DNA of 33,197 nt from CAZIVE01 sp964542435 (GCA_964542435.1 CAZIVE010000021.1:1-33197); one strand, 5' to 3'. Shown: positions 15,211-24,127, counted from the first letter of the stretch. The notes: generated by a model not told the origin, from the sequence alone. A program made the numbers and translations.

Positions 15211-15810
15211 TTACTGTTTCTTTACGTTTCCATAATTCTTAGGCTCTGCTTCTGATATCTTCTGCGGATAAATCATCTGCACAGCTGCTTGTTTTTCTTC
15301 ATCCAGATCAGCAAATTTCTTACCGAATTTCTTCTCTGAAATTGCATCTCTCAGTTCTCCATAAGCTGCAGCCAATTCATTCTGTACCTGAATGTATGCG
15401 GAATATGTTGTACCGCGGTCATTCTGTAAAGAAATGATATGGTTCTTAGTTACCATCTGTTTTCCAAAGTAAGGAACATCAACTTCGACCTTTTCAGGTT
15501 TGTGTTCGTCGTTATTTGGATTATCGATAAATTCCTTAGCCTTTTCTTTCAGTTGTTTGATATCAATGTATTCATCTCCGCAGAGAACCTGGTTGTTCAT
15601 GTTGATAAGCACAATCAAGAGGTTTCTCTTTTTGATGTCCACAGCATCATTCTGCTTCTGATCTTTAGGTACTGGAGGTGGAAGCCTACGAGGCAGACCC
15701 TTATCAGTATCCATAGAAGTTGTGATGAGGAAGAAAATCAGCAACATGAAAGCGATATCGGCTGAAGAACTAGCGTTTACGCCAGGAGCTTTTCTCTTTT
15801 TTCTTGCCAT
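15211..15810 (-). CDS. exbD: ExbD/TolR-family protein (first copy)
   Basis: A 199-residue ExbD with the start KKRKAPGVNASSSADIAFMLL, the usual N-terminal pattern, and one transmembrane helix (about 15-36) with the conserved Asp in SADIAF. A Pro-rich linker (LPRRLPPPVPK) leads into a periplasmic domain with an inserted charged segment (about 75-110). The 7-base gap to the next exbD and 22-base gap from the membrane protein upstream mark one operon. Confidence 0.9.
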   Translation of the reverse strand: MARKKRKAPGVNASSSADIAFMLLIFFLITTSMDTDKGLPRRLPPPVPKDQKQNDAVDIKKRNLLIVLINMNNQVLCGDEYIDIKQLKEKAKEFIDNPNNDEHKPEKVEVDVPYFGKQMVTKNHIISLQNDRGTTYSAYIQVQNELAAAYGELRDAISEKKFGKKFADLDEEKQAAVQMIYPQKISEAEPKNYGNVKKQ

Positions 15811-15832
15811 AATGCTTTACTTTATTACTTAT

Positions 15833-16306
15833 TTATCTGTCCAGTGATTTTCTAATTACGCCCCAAATCAGAGCAATAATGATTAATACAATCAGGATAA
15901 TGCTTGAATAAAGCCACATATCCGTAACCTTAAGCCACATCGGAGTATTGAATTCCTGTGAATCAGCATTAAGAGTTGAGATTGGAGTTGCGTCACCAAT
16001 TGCATATGTGATAACGAACAATGCTACAAAACCAACAATGATTAAGAATGCATTCAGCGCACTTTTGGGGTTCGATTTTACTTGAGCTGAGAAGTGCCAC
16101 AATGCCAATGCAAACATTGCTATGATCGTGATAGCGAACAATGCGTATGTCCAGTTGAGCAGCAATCCTGTATAGACTGGCTCAGTCATTTCTGCTCCGG
16201 GGTTAGTTACACCTCCGAAAGCAAATATCAAGAAGACTACAATGCTGATGAGTGAGACTATCAGCATAGTCCAGCTAGATATTTTTCTAATTTTAGTAAT
16301 CGCCAT
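15833..16306 (-). CDS. Uncharacterised four-helix membrane protein in the exb cluster
   Basis: A 157-residue protein I do not recognise by function. Four hydrophobic helices can be seen at about 12-32, 48-71, 83-104 and 131-152, with a basic start (AITKIRKISS) and basic end (RKSLDR). The loop between helices 3 and 4 is polar and probably outside. It is placed 9 bases after exbB and 22 before exbD, inside the operon, so a part in the ExbB/ExbD complex or its assembly is inferred. No catalytic motif is visible. Confidence 0.8.
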   Translation of the reverse strand: MAITKIRKISSWTMLIVSLISIVVFLIFAFGGVTNPGAEMTEPVYTGLLLNWTYALFAITIIAMFALALWHFSAQVKSNPKSALNAFLIIVGFVALFVITYAIGDATPISTLNADSQEFNTPMWLKVTDMWLYSSIILIVLIIIALIWGVIRKSLDR

Positions 16307-16315
16307 AGTAGTAGA

Positions 16316-17077
16316 CTATTTTTTGTATTTGAGGTTGTATTTGATAACGATATCAAGCAGTGTGATTGATGCATCTTCCATCTTGTTCAGGATACCTTCT
16401 ACCTTGTTCAGAAGATAGTTGTAGAATACCTGCAGAATCAATGCAACGATCAAACCAGCGATGGTCGTAATCAAGGCGACTTTCATACCACCGGCAACAA
16501 CCGTCGGGCTGATATCACCAACCTGTTCAATCTTATCGAATGCCATGACCATACCAACGACAGTTCCAAGGAATCCCAGAGATGGAGCCATTGCGATGAA
16601 CAACGTTACCCATGAAAGGTTCTTCTCCAGTAAACCGCTCTGTACACCACCGTAAGATACGATTGATTTTTCAACTACATCTACGCCCTGATCTAGTCTC
16701 ATCAGTCCTTGATAAGCGATAGAAGCGATAGGGCCTCTTGTGTCACGAGCGATAGTCTTTGCTCCTTCAACATCACCTTTGTCAAGTGCATCTTCGATGC
16801 CTTTCAACAATTTTGTAGAATTCGTTTCAGCGAGATTCAAATAGATGATTCTCTCGAGGCAGAAAGCCAAACCAAAGATGAAAACGATAGCGATTGAACT
16901 CATGAAGTTTGCACCACCTTCGATAAACTTTGTTTTGATTGCCTGATACAGACCAGTGTCCGAAGCTGCTGGTGCTGCTGCGTCAGCTGCAGCTGTTGCA
17001 GCTTGCTGAGCGAATGCTACAGTAGAAACTCCAAGGGCGCAAAGACCCAAGAATGCTTTTGCAAAATACTTTTTCAT
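16316..17077 (-). CDS. exbB: ExbB/TolQ/MotA-family proton channel protein
   Basis: A 253-residue inner-membrane protein with an N-terminal signal-like helix (ends near AFAQQ), an Ala-rich linker, and the three-helix MotA/TolQ/ExbB core. The core shows the long cytosolic loop (about 75-140) and the conserved stretch LSWVTLFIAMAPSLGFLGTVVGMVMAF. With ExbD it forms the motor that energises TonB. It heads a four-gene operon and lies 82 bases after tRNA-Ser, with no promoter or terminator visible between them. Confidence 0.94.
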   Translation of the reverse strand: MKKYFAKAFLGLCALGVSTVAFAQQAATAAADAAAPAASDTGLYQAIKTKFIEGGANFMSSIAIVFIFGLAFCLERIIYLNLAETNSTKLLKGIEDALDKGDVEGAKTIARDTRGPIASIAYQGLMRLDQGVDVVEKSIVSYGGVQSGLLEKNLSWVTLFIAMAPSLGFLGTVVGMVMAFDKIEQVGDISPTVVAGGMKVALITTIAGLIVALILQVFYNYLLNKVEGILNKMEDASITLLDIVIKYNLKYKK

Positions 17078-17158
17078 TGTGTGTTTAATTTTTAAGATTA
17101 ATAATTCTCTTTCTTTCTTTTGTTTATATCATTCATTTTTAAGTTATCATGGTACCTG

Positions 17159-17246
17159 CGGAGAAAGCGGGATTCGAACCCGCGATACGCTTTAGGCGTA
17201 TACACGCTTTCCAGGCGTGCCTCTTAAACCGCTCGAGCATCTCTCC
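17159..17246 (-). tRNA. tRNA-Ser (anticodon GGA)
   Basis: An 88-base class II tRNA on the minus strand with acceptor arms GGAGAGA and TTTCTCC (one G-T), discriminator G, and a long variable arm (TATACGCC...). The anticodon stem CACGC/GCGTG holds CTGGAAA, anticodon GGA. CCA is not encoded. Confidence 0.95.
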
Positions 17247-17272
17247 GGTTCCTCCTCTTTTCTAAAACGAGC

Positions 17273-17302
17273 GCAAAGTACGAAAAAATTCGCACATGCA
17301 AA
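17273..17302 (-). promoter_or_regulatory. Promoter before tRNA-Ser
   Basis: On the minus strand TTTG (17302-17299), an 18-base spacer and TACTTTGC (17280-17273). It would serve tRNA-Ser and, with no terminator seen, perhaps exbB too. Confidence 0.7.
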
Positions 17303-17393
17303 CGTTTGAGTGCACAAATCTATACTTTTTAGTTGATATATTCATTAATTCTGAGCGATTAAATTTTTCTTCGGGCAAAAAATAATACTTTCC

Positions 17394-18176
17394 TCAAACA
17401 TTATTTACATTTTTAAACAAATTCAAGGCGTTTTTTCTTGTCCTTAACACTGTTTCCTCTATGTTTATGCCCCTTATTTCTGATAATTTCTCTGCTGTCT
17501 TCCATATATATATGGGCTCATTCCGCCTGCCTCTGTAGGGTACGGGAGGAAGATAAGGAGCATCTGTCTCAAGAACTATTTTGTCCATCGTACAACTTTT
17601 CAGTGTCTCTGGTAAAGGCGAGTTTTTATAGGTGACAACACCACCGATTCCGATTTTGAAATGTGTGAGTTTGTCTAGCTCTTCCAGTTCGGCAAGGTTG
17701 CCTGTGAAACAGTGGAACACGCCTTTCAATTTATCCGGTCCCACCTTATAGATACAATCCAACACTTCTTGAAAGGCTGCTCTCATGTGAATTGAAACAG
17801 GTAGATCCAGATCGATGCTCCATTGCAACTGCTCTTCAAAAGCTTTGCGTTGTTCTTCGATATATGTCTTATCCCAATAGAGATCCATGCCAATTTCGCC
17901 AATCCCACAAAAGTCGTGTTTCTGCAACTGCTTTTCGATTTGACTCAGCACTTCTGCCCAATCGGCTTTGACACTTTCGGGGTGAAGTCCCATCATCGGA
18001 TAGGCATTCTGTGGGTAGCGATCGCAGAAAGCAAGCAGACGATCGATGCTCGTCAGATCTTCGTTGGGAAGCAGAAGAGTATCTATGCCGGATTCTATGG
18101 CTTGACGCATCAGTTCGTCCTGTTCCGGATCGAATTCTTCTGCGTAGATGTGGCAATGTGTATCTATCAGTTTCAT
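17394..18176 (-). CDS. tatD: TatD-family metal-dependent DNase
   Basis: A 260-residue metal hydrolase of the TatD family, which includes 3'-5' exonucleases and D-aminoacyl-tRNA-like hydrolases. Metal ligands appear in order: DTHCH (H7, H9), GEIGMDLYW (Glu), HMRAAF (His), FHCFTGN (His) and ETDAPYLPP (Asp). Length is standard. It starts one base after the stop of the prenyl synthase gene, so translation is coupled. The substrate is not readable. Confidence 0.92.
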   Translation of the reverse strand: MKLIDTHCHIYAEEFDPEQDELMRQAIESGIDTLLLPNEDLTSIDRLLAFCDRYPQNAYPMMGLHPESVKADWAEVLSQIEKQLQKHDFCGIGEIGMDLYWDKTYIEEQRKAFEEQLQWSIDLDLPVSIHMRAAFQEVLDCIYKVGPDKLKGVFHCFTGNLAELEELDKLTHFKIGIGGVVTYKNSPLPETLKSCTMDKIVLETDAPYLPPVPYRGRRNEPIYIWKTAEKLSEIRGINIEETVLRTRKNALNLFKNVNNV

Positions 18177-18177
18177 C

Positions 18178-19152
18178 TTATTTCTGGCGGTACATCAATT
18201 CTTCACTGAGCGTTGTAAGTGCTGATAGCTTTTCTTTGTCAATGTTCAGTGAATTTAAGTAGTCAAAAGCCTTTTGATAATAGGCTTCGATCTTCTGTGT
18301 CGTGAGATCTTTAAGCTGTAGTGTATTATATATAGATGTAAAGACACTTATTTTTTCACTCGGATCAAATGTAGTCCTGTTTATCCAATCTGTCATGATT
18401 TTCTTCTGTTCCTCGTTGGCAAGGTGGAATGCGTGGATCAGAAGAAAGGTCTTTTTATTGCAGAGGATATCTCCTCCAATCGCCTTTCCAAAAACTTTTG
18501 TGTCGCCGTAAACATCCAGAAGGTCATCCATAAGCTGGAAGGCAAGTCCGATATGAATGCCGAATTGGTAAAGTCGGTCAGCATCTTGTTCATCAGCCCC
18601 GCCAATAATGGCACCGGTTTTCATGCTGCATGCTATGAGCACAGCCGTCTTGAGGCGAATCATTTCGATGTATTCCGCTTCTGTTACGTCATCACGGCTT
18701 TCAAATTCCATGTCATATTGCTGACCGCCACATATCTCAAGTGCTGTTTGAGTAAAAAGATTTAAGACGGGGCTCAAATAGGCAGGATCGGTTTGTCCCA
18801 TGAGTTCATAGGCAGCAATAACCATTGCATCGCCTGATAGAATGGCTGTGTTCGCATTCCATACTTTGTGGACAGTAGGTTTGTTACGACGCAAATCTGC
18901 TTTATCCATCAAATCGTCATGAAGAAGTGTGAAGTTATGGAAGACTTCTAATCCGATAGCTGGAGTAATGGCATTGTCGATTTTATCATTGAAGATGTTG
19001 CACGTCATCAATGTAAGAATGGGACGAATCCGTTTCCCTCCTAGCGAAAGGATGTATCGGATCGGTTCATACAGACTCTCAGGCGGCCAGGGAAAGGGAA
19101 GTTCGTGAATCTCTTTTTCAACAAGAGCATGAAGATTGTCGTAAGAAAACAT
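18178..19152 (-). CDS. Polyprenyl diphosphate synthase
   Basis: A 324-residue trans-isoprenyl diphosphate synthase that condenses isopentenyl diphosphate onto an allylic starter. The first Asp motif DDLMD is at 79-83 and the second DDLLD at 209-213; GGKRIRP (38-44) is also present. The residue five before the first motif is Phe (F74), which usually limits chain length, so a short or medium product such as FPP/GGPP is an inference; octaprenyl synthases normally have a small residue there. It precedes tatD by one base. ispH elsewhere in the window makes the same C5 units. Confidence 0.88.
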   Translation of the reverse strand: MFSYDNLHALVEKEIHELPFPWPPESLYEPIRYILSLGGKRIRPILTLMTCNIFNDKIDNAITPAIGLEVFHNFTLLHDDLMDKADLRRNKPTVHKVWNANTAILSGDAMVIAAYELMGQTDPAYLSPVLNLFTQTALEICGGQQYDMEFESRDDVTEAEYIEMIRLKTAVLIACSMKTGAIIGGADEQDADRLYQFGIHIGLAFQLMDDLLDVYGDTKVFGKAIGGDILCNKKTFLLIHAFHLANEEQKKIMTDWINRTTFDPSEKISVFTSIYNTLQLKDLTTQKIEAYYQKAFDYLNSLNIDKEKLSALTTLSEELMYRQK

Positions 19153-19234
19153 AAGGGTTGACGTTAGAATTAGGATTTGATGGAATATCCTCTTGGAAGA
19201 GGGATCGGGATGGCAGTAATGGCATCCTTTTAGT

Positions 19235-19269
19235 AATAAAAAAGGCTGCGAAAATGCAGCCTTTTTTTA
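19235..19269. terminator. Bidirectional terminator after tonB
   Basis: AAAAAAGGCTGC (19238-19249) pairs with GCAGCCTTTTTT (19256-19267) around GAAAAT. Poly-A and poly-T flanks let it work on either strand; it lies 16 bases past tonB. Confidence 0.9.
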
Positions 19270-19284
19270 TTGTGTGTGTGGATA

Positions 19285-19983
19285 CTATTGCAGTCTGAAT
19301 GTAATAGGTACTGTGTACTTAACACGTACTGGTTTACCTCTCTGCTTACCAGGAGTCCATTTAGGCATCGTGCCAATCACACGGAGTGCCTCTTTATCCA
19401 AAGAAGGATCGACACCACGAAGAACTTGAGGATCTACAACAGAACCATCACGATTGACAGTAAATGCGCAGATTACACGTCCTTGGATACCGTTCTCCTG
19501 AGCGATAACCGGATACTTGATTGATTTAGCAATGAACTGCAACAATGCAGATTGACCACCGGGGAATTCAGGCATCTGTTCAACAACCGTAAAGATAGGT
19601 TGAGCTGATTCCTCTTCTTCCTCCTCGTGTACTGCCGGCTTCGGTGCGACATAAGATTGTGTCTGAGCTTGTTTAAGGTTATCCTCAGATGTGAGGATGT
19701 CTTGCTGCTTCAAGTTGACATTATCTTCTACGACATTCAATACTTCCGTTACAACCGGCGCGTTGACTGGTGCTGCGGGTGGAGGAGTCTCCTGTTTGGT
19801 AACTTCAATTTCCTCTTCAGCGACGATGTCTTTTACTCCTTCGTCTGCTGTTACGACCTTGGTTTCACCACTATTCCATTCGAATGCTACGAACAGAAGT
19901 GCGAGACCAACAACGAAACCCATCATGATGGATGTTCCCTTGCCTTTCTCGAGGTCAGCTTTAGGTGATTTTTTTACTTCCAT
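19285..19983 (-). CDS. tonB: TonB family energy transducer
   Basis: A 232-residue TonB starting MEVKKSPKADLEKG. One transmembrane helix (about 17-35) anchors it in the inner membrane. A Glu/Pro-rich periplasmic linker (about 40-120) leads to the C-terminal TonB domain (about 135-232; GGQSALLQFIAKSIKYP, GRVICAFTVNRDGSV, WTPGKQRGKPVRVKYTVPI), which contacts the TonB box of outer-membrane receptors. The frame is open upstream to an ATG at 20034, but that lies 3 bases beyond the -7 element, outside the transcript, so 19983 is the true start. ExbB/ExbD, its motor, are encoded about 2.2 kb further on the same strand. Confidence 0.93.
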   Translation of the reverse strand: MEVKKSPKADLEKGKGTSIMMGFVVGLALLFVAFEWNSGETKVVTADEGVKDIVAEEEIEVTKQETPPPAAPVNAPVVTEVLNVVEDNVNLKQQDILTSEDNLKQAQTQSYVAPKPAVHEEEEEESAQPIFTVVEQMPEFPGGQSALLQFIAKSIKYPVIAQENGIQGRVICAFTVNRDGSVVDPQVLRGVDPSLDKEALRVIGTMPKWTPGKQRGKPVRVKYTVPITFRLQ

Positions 19984-20022
19984 TTTGTTTATAATGTTAT
20001 GTGTAAAGTGTTTTCCAATGCC

Positions 20023-20053
20023 GCAAATGTACAAATAATTTTATACCGTCAAA
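20023..20053 (-). promoter_or_regulatory. Promoter of tonB
   Basis: On the minus strand TTTG (20053-20050), an 18-base spacer and TACATTTGC (20031-20023). Expected start of transcription near 20015, so the leader is about 30 bases. This fixes the tonB start codon. Confidence 0.85.
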
Positions 20054-20145
20054 TACCTTTTCTCAAAAAAATACGTTTCAGATATAAAATATGTCTCTTT
20101 ACCATGATTGGCGCGGTAAAGTAAGTGCATTTTTCTGAATTGCTG

Positions 20146-20153
20146 TATCTTTG
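20146..20153 (+). promoter_or_regulatory. -7 element of porQ
   Basis: TATCTTTG matches the Bacteroidetes -7 element; I see no good -33. It places transcription just before the ATG at 20172 and excludes the upstream ATG at 20151. Confidence 0.55.
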
Positions 20154-20171
20154 AAAGAACTTTTTTTTAAA

Positions 20172-21170
20172 ATGAGAAATAAACTGTTGATTGCATTCTT
20201 CTCTCTGATTGTATGTCAGGTACAGGCGCAGAGCGGCAATGAAGTCTTCTCTTTCTTGAGGTCTCCTTTGTCTGCAAGAGCCAACGCTTTGGGCGGACAT
20301 ACGGTCTCCTTGGTTGAAAGGGATCCTTCTTTGGCCTTTGTCAATCCTGCCTTACTCGGAGGAGAGATGGATGGGATGTTGAATTTTGGTTATATGAATT
20401 ACATTTCCGATGTCAATATGGGAAGTGCTATATACACTAAGGCATTGCATGAGAGAAGTGCTTGGGGCGTCGGGGCTTCGTTTATCAGTTATGGAAATTT
20501 CAAGGAGGCGCTTCCTTCGAGTGAAATCATCGGCACCTTCTCTGCAAAGGATATCAGCTTGAATGGATTCTTTTCCTACGATCTGTCCGATAAATGGCGT
20601 GGCGGCGTCTCATTGAAGATGCTTTATTCTTCGTTTGCCAACTACACCTCTTACGGAGTGGGAGTCGATGTGGGCTTGAGCTATTATAGTGAAGACAAAA
20701 CGTTTTCCTATGGTGTCACTATTAATAATGTAGGAACGCAAATCAAGGCCTATCAGGACACTCGACAGAAAATGCCGTGGGATATTCAGATGGGAATCAG
20801 CAAGAAGATGGAACATGCTCCGTTCCGTTTTTCCGTCACGGCTTGGAATCTGAACCGATGGAAACTGAACTATGTCGATGAGACTTCTACGAGTGATTCT
20901 GGAGATAGTTTTGGAAAAACGCTTGCAAAGCATTTGATTTTTGGTGTTGACTTTATCCCTTCGGACAACTTCTGGCTGGGAATGGGCTTTAATCCGAAAG
21001 TCAGTTCAGACATGAAACTGTCGGGAGGCAACTCTTTCTCAGGATTTTCGGGTGGTGCAGGCATTTCCATTAAGTCTTTTGATGTCGGTTTTTCAATTGC
21101 AAAATATCATCCTTCAGCGGTTTCCATGATGCTGAGTGTATCAACGACGCTGTCGGATCTGTTACATTAA
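20172..21170 (+). CDS. porQ: Type IX secretion system protein PorQ
   Basis: A 332-residue outer-membrane protein with a signal peptide (MRNKLLIAFFSLIVCQVQAQ, cleaved near AQA/Q). The mature start SARANALGGHTVSLVERDPSLAFVNPALL is the PorV/PorQ-family pattern of a FadL-like beta barrel, and the rest alternates in beta-strand fashion to the C-terminus. In Porphyromonas gingivalis PorQ sits in the outer-membrane attachment complex with PorU, PorV and PorZ. The start at 20172 gives a clean signal peptide; an ATG 21 bases earlier overlaps the -7 element. cmk follows 10 bases after its stop, an arrangement I recall from other Bacteroidales. Confidence 0.85.
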   Translation: MRNKLLIAFFSLIVCQVQAQSGNEVFSFLRSPLSARANALGGHTVSLVERDPSLAFVNPALLGGEMDGMLNFGYMNYISDVNMGSAIYTKALHERSAWGVGASFISYGNFKEALPSSEIIGTFSAKDISLNGFFSYDLSDKWRGGVSLKMLYSSFANYTSYGVGVDVGLSYYSEDKTFSYGVTINNVGTQIKAYQDTRQKMPWDIQMGISKKMEHAPFRFSVTAWNLNRWKLNYVDETSTSDSGDSFGKTLAKHLIFGVDFIPSDNFWLGMGFNPKVSSDMKLSGGNSFSGFSGGAGISIKSFDVGFSIAKYHPSAVSMMLSVSTTLSDLLH

Positions 21171-21180
21171 TATAGTATAT

Positions 21181-21873
21181 ATGAAAAAGATTATCATTGC
21201 CATTGACGGCCATTCTTCCAGCGGTAAAAGTACGATGGCTAAGAATCTGGCTAAGAAGATAGGTTATACATATATCGACTCTGGTGCGATGTATCGTGCC
21301 GTGACGCTCTTTTGTCTTCGCAACGGTTTGATCACGGATGGAAAGGTGGATGAGGAGGCTTTGAAAAAAGGACTTCCTTCATTGGATATCTCATTCAGAC
21401 CGAATGCGGCGACCTGTCGTCCCGATACCCTTTTGAACGGTGAAGTGATAGAAAAGGAGATCAGAGGCATGAGCGTATCCGAGAATGTCAGCACGATTGC
21501 CACGCTTGGTTTTGTCCGTCGTGCGTTGGTTGAGAAACAGCAGGCGATGGGTGTTAACAAAGGTGTTGTCATGGATGGGAGAGACATCGGTACCGTGGTG
21601 TTTCCGAAGGCTGAACTGAAGATTTTCGTGACAGCTTCACCCGAAGTGCGTGCTCAGCGCCGTGTGGATGAGCTGAATGCGAAGGGGCAGCCGGCCTCGT
21701 ATGAAGAGGTGCTTGCAAATGTCAAGAAACGTGACTTCATTGATTCAACCCGTTCGGATAGTCCGCTGAGGAAGGCTGATGATGCAAAACTTCTCGACAA
21801 TTCGGATTTGTCGCCCGAGCAACAGGACCAATGGCTCATGGACCGTTATCACGAAGTCTTGGATCATGATTGA
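21181..21873 (+). CDS. cmk: Cytidylate kinase
   Basis: A 230-residue kinase that makes CDP or dCDP from CMP or dCMP with ATP. The P-loop GHSSSGKSTMA is at about 9-19, followed by IDSGAMYRAVTLF, DGRDIGTVVFP (about 136-146) and RDFIDSTRSDSPLRKADDA. These are Cmk signatures, not generic NMP kinases. The start at 21181 gives the canonical KKIIIAIDG beginning; an in-frame ATG 45 bases upstream would overlap porQ. Its stop overlaps the ispH start by 8 bases, so the two are translationally coupled. Confidence 0.95.
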   Translation: MKKIIIAIDGHSSSGKSTMAKNLAKKIGYTYIDSGAMYRAVTLFCLRNGLITDGKVDEEALKKGLPSLDISFRPNAATCRPDTLLNGEVIEKEIRGMSVSENVSTIATLGFVRRALVEKQQAMGVNKGVVMDGRDIGTVVFPKAELKIFVTASPEVRAQRRVDELNAKGQPASYEEVLANVKKRDFIDSTRSDSPLRKADDAKLLDNSDLSPEQQDQWLMDRYHEVLDHD

Positions 21874-22738
21874 AGTTGAGATCGATAAAGAATCCGGCTT
21901 TTGTTTCGGAGTGACGACAGCTATCGGTAGTGCGGAATGTGAATTGAAAAATAGCGATGTGCTGTATTGTCTCGGAGACATTGTTCACAACAGTCTGGAG
22001 GTGGAACGTCTCCAGAAGCTGGGACTTCGTACCATCGAGCATGAGGAGTTTGCTCTCCTTAAGGGAAAGAAAGTCCTTCTTCGTGCTCATGGCGAACCAC
22101 CATCTACCTATCAGACGGCTCTGAAGAATGACATTACCATCATCGATGCGACCTGTCCCGTTGTGCTTCGTCTACAGAGGAAGATCCATGCGTGTTACAT
22201 GGAGAATCGGCAGAAGGCTATGCAAATCGTGATTTATGGAAAGAGAGGACATGCAGAGGTGAATGGTCTGGTCGGACAGACGGAAGGTACAGCCATTGTT
22301 ATTGAAAAACCGGAAGATCTAGATCGTCTCGACTACAACAAAGACATCAGTCTGTTTTCACAAACGACCATGTCGCTCGATGGCTTCCATCAGATCGTGG
22401 ACGAGATCCGCAACCGCATATCTAAAGATGTTCTGTTCGATTATCATGATACCATTTGCCGGCAGGTCGCCAATCGTCTGCCCAACATCAAGTCTTTTGC
22501 CTCTAAGCATGACTGGATCTATTTTGTGGCTGGTACGAAGAGTTCCAATGGTCGGATGCTTTTCGAAGAATGCCTCAAAGCCAATCCTCATACCACATTC
22601 ATCTCTTCTGCTGAGGAAATCATCCAGCCTCTGCCTAATTTCGTCTCAACGGTAGGAGTTTGCGGAGCTACCTCCACACCCAAATGGTTGATGGAAGAGG
22701 TCGCAGAGAGAATCAAAGAATGGAATGGTAAAAAGTGA
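21866..22738 (+). CDS. ispH: 4-hydroxy-3-methylbut-2-enyl diphosphate reductase
   Basis: A 290-residue iron-sulfur enzyme, the last step of the MEP pathway, which makes IPP and DMAPP. The three cluster cysteines are C13 (GFCFGV), C97 (DATCPVV) and C198 (DTICRQ), at nearly the same spacing as in E. coli. The C-terminal GATSTPKWL motif is also present. The ATG at 21866 overlaps the cmk end; upstream in-frame codons lie inside cmk and do not belong. The organism thus uses the MEP route, and a prenyl synthase is also in the window. Confidence 0.95.
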   Translation: MIEVEIDKESGFCFGVTTAIGSAECELKNSDVLYCLGDIVHNSLEVERLQKLGLRTIEHEEFALLKGKKVLLRAHGEPPSTYQTALKNDITIIDATCPVVLRLQRKIHACYMENRQKAMQIVIYGKRGHAEVNGLVGQTEGTAIVIEKPEDLDRLDYNKDISLFSQTTMSLDGFHQIVDEIRNRISKDVLFDYHDTICRQVANRLPNIKSFASKHDWIYFVAGTKSSNGRMLFEECLKANPHTTFISSAEEIIQPLPNFVSTVGVCGATSTPKWLMEEVAERIKEWNGKK

Positions 22739-22810
22739 GGGAATTCTGGTGCTTTGATTCTGTTTTATCATTTTTCGTCTGTCCAAGAAAAACCGTATGG
22801 GATTATTTAT

Positions 22811-22819
22811 TACTTTTGC
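22811..22819 (+). promoter_or_regulatory. -7 element of pfkA
   Basis: TACTTTTGC fits TAnnTTTGC. The -33 box is weak. The leader to the pfkA ATG would be about 95 bases. Confidence 0.55.
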
Positions 22820-22920
22820 GATAAATCGCGAAGGAAGTCTGCCTAATGAGAGGATGTGACATTGTTTCACACCATCATTCAAATGGCAGTCTTTTGGCGA
22901 AGTACCTAAATATTATTGTT

Positions 22921-23901
22921 ATGCCCGAAGTAAAATGTATCGGTATCATGACTTCCGGAGGCGATGCTCCCGGAATGAATGCGGCCATTAGAGCCGTGAC
23001 GCGTTCTGCTATTTATCACGGAATGACCGTCAAAGGAATTTACCGTGGATACAAAGGTTTAATTCTTGATGAAATTGAAGAGTTCAGGACCCAGAATGTA
23101 AGTAATATTATCCAGCGTGGCGGAACAATCCTTAAGACGGCGCGTTGTGCAGAGTTCAAGACTCCGGAAGGCCGTAAGCAGGCTTATGATAAGCTGATGG
23201 AGCATGGAATTGACGCGTTGATTGCCATCGGCGGTGATGGTACACTTACAGGTGCCCGCATCTTCGCTCAGGAATTTAACTATCCGATTATCGGACTTCC
23301 AGGAACCATCGATAACGACCTTTTCGGAACGGATGTCACCATCGGTTACGATACGGCTTTGAATACAATCATGGAATGTGTCGATAAGATCCGTGATACG
23401 GCGACTTCCCACGATCGTCTGTTTTTCATCGAGGTGATGGGACGTGAATGTGGTTTCCTTGCATTGAACGGAGCGATTGCTTCCGGTGCCGAAGCTGCCA
23501 TTATTCCGGAGATTTCTATGGAAAAGGACCAGTTGGCTGAAATGATTGAAACGGGTTTCCGCAAATCCAAGAGCAGTAGTATCGTGTTAGTCACCGAAAG
23601 TGATATCACGGGTGGTGCCATGGGCGTTGCTGAACGTGTTAAGAAAGAGTATCCTCAGTTCGACGTACGTGTTACAATTCTGGGCCACTTGCAGCGTGGC
23701 GGTTCGCCCACAGCATCCGATCGTATTCTGGCTACACGAATGGGCGTTTCTGCTATCGATGCCATACTCGATGACCAGCGCAATGTGATGATTGGTATTC
23801 AGAACGACCAGATCGTGTATGTGCCTTTCTCAAAAGCGATCAAGAACGAGAAACCGCTTAACAGAGATTTGTTGAATACGCTAAGAATATCATCTATTTG
23901 A
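22921..23901 (+). CDS. pfkA: ATP-dependent 6-phosphofructokinase
   Basis: A 326-residue glycolytic enzyme making fructose-1,6-bisphosphate. Motifs: GIMTSGGDAPGMNAAIR near the start, GGDGT (ATP/Mg), PGTIDND (catalytic Asp), MGRECGF and GHLQRGGSPTASDR. Gly after the Asp of GGDGT and Gly in PGTIDND are the residues that go with ATP, not pyrophosphate, as donor. The start MPEVKCIGIM at 22921 suits the family; an ATG 75 bases upstream gives an unrelated His/Asn-rich head and is unlikely. A strong terminator follows. Confidence 0.95.
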   Translation: MPEVKCIGIMTSGGDAPGMNAAIRAVTRSAIYHGMTVKGIYRGYKGLILDEIEEFRTQNVSNIIQRGGTILKTARCAEFKTPEGRKQAYDKLMEHGIDALIAIGGDGTLTGARIFAQEFNYPIIGLPGTIDNDLFGTDVTIGYDTALNTIMECVDKIRDTATSHDRLFFIEVMGRECGFLALNGAIASGAEAAIIPEISMEKDQLAEMIETGFRKSKSSSIVLVTESDITGGAMGVAERVKKEYPQFDVRVTILGHLQRGGSPTASDRILATRMGVSAIDAILDDQRNVMIGIQNDQIVYVPFSKAIKNEKPLNRDLLNTLRISSI

Positions 23902-23922
23902 TATTTGTGGAATAATTATAGT

Positions 23923-23961
23923 GAAGCTCCTCTTTCCTGTCATGGGAAAGGGGAGCTTTTT
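23923..23961 (+). terminator. Terminator of pfkA
   Basis: AAGCTCCTCTTTCC pairs with GGGAAAGGGGAGCTT around TGTCAT, ending in a T run. It begins about 22 bases past the stop. Confidence 0.92.
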
Positions 23962-24098
23962 ATCTTGTCATTAATACTGACAGAATGTATTTTACCGGGC
24001 GAAACGATTAAAATGACTTCAAAAAAATCGTTTCACCAGTGCAGGAAGCATTTCATTCGTTTATTTTAATGACTGAATGCGAGTCTTATGTAAATAAC

Positions 24099-24127
24099 AA
24101 TCCCCTCCAAATTGATTGGAAGGGATT
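24099..24127 (-). terminator. Hairpin after meaB
   Basis: AATCCCCTCCAA (24099-24110) pairs with TTGGAAGGGATT (24116-24127), one mismatch, loop ATTGA. On the minus strand only a weak T stretch follows, so it may be a terminator with modest strength. Confidence 0.5.

Noticed and set aside
19984..20034. Longer tonB start (17 extra residues)
   Set aside because: The upstream ATG lies beyond the -7 element and so would not be transcribed from the predicted promoter.
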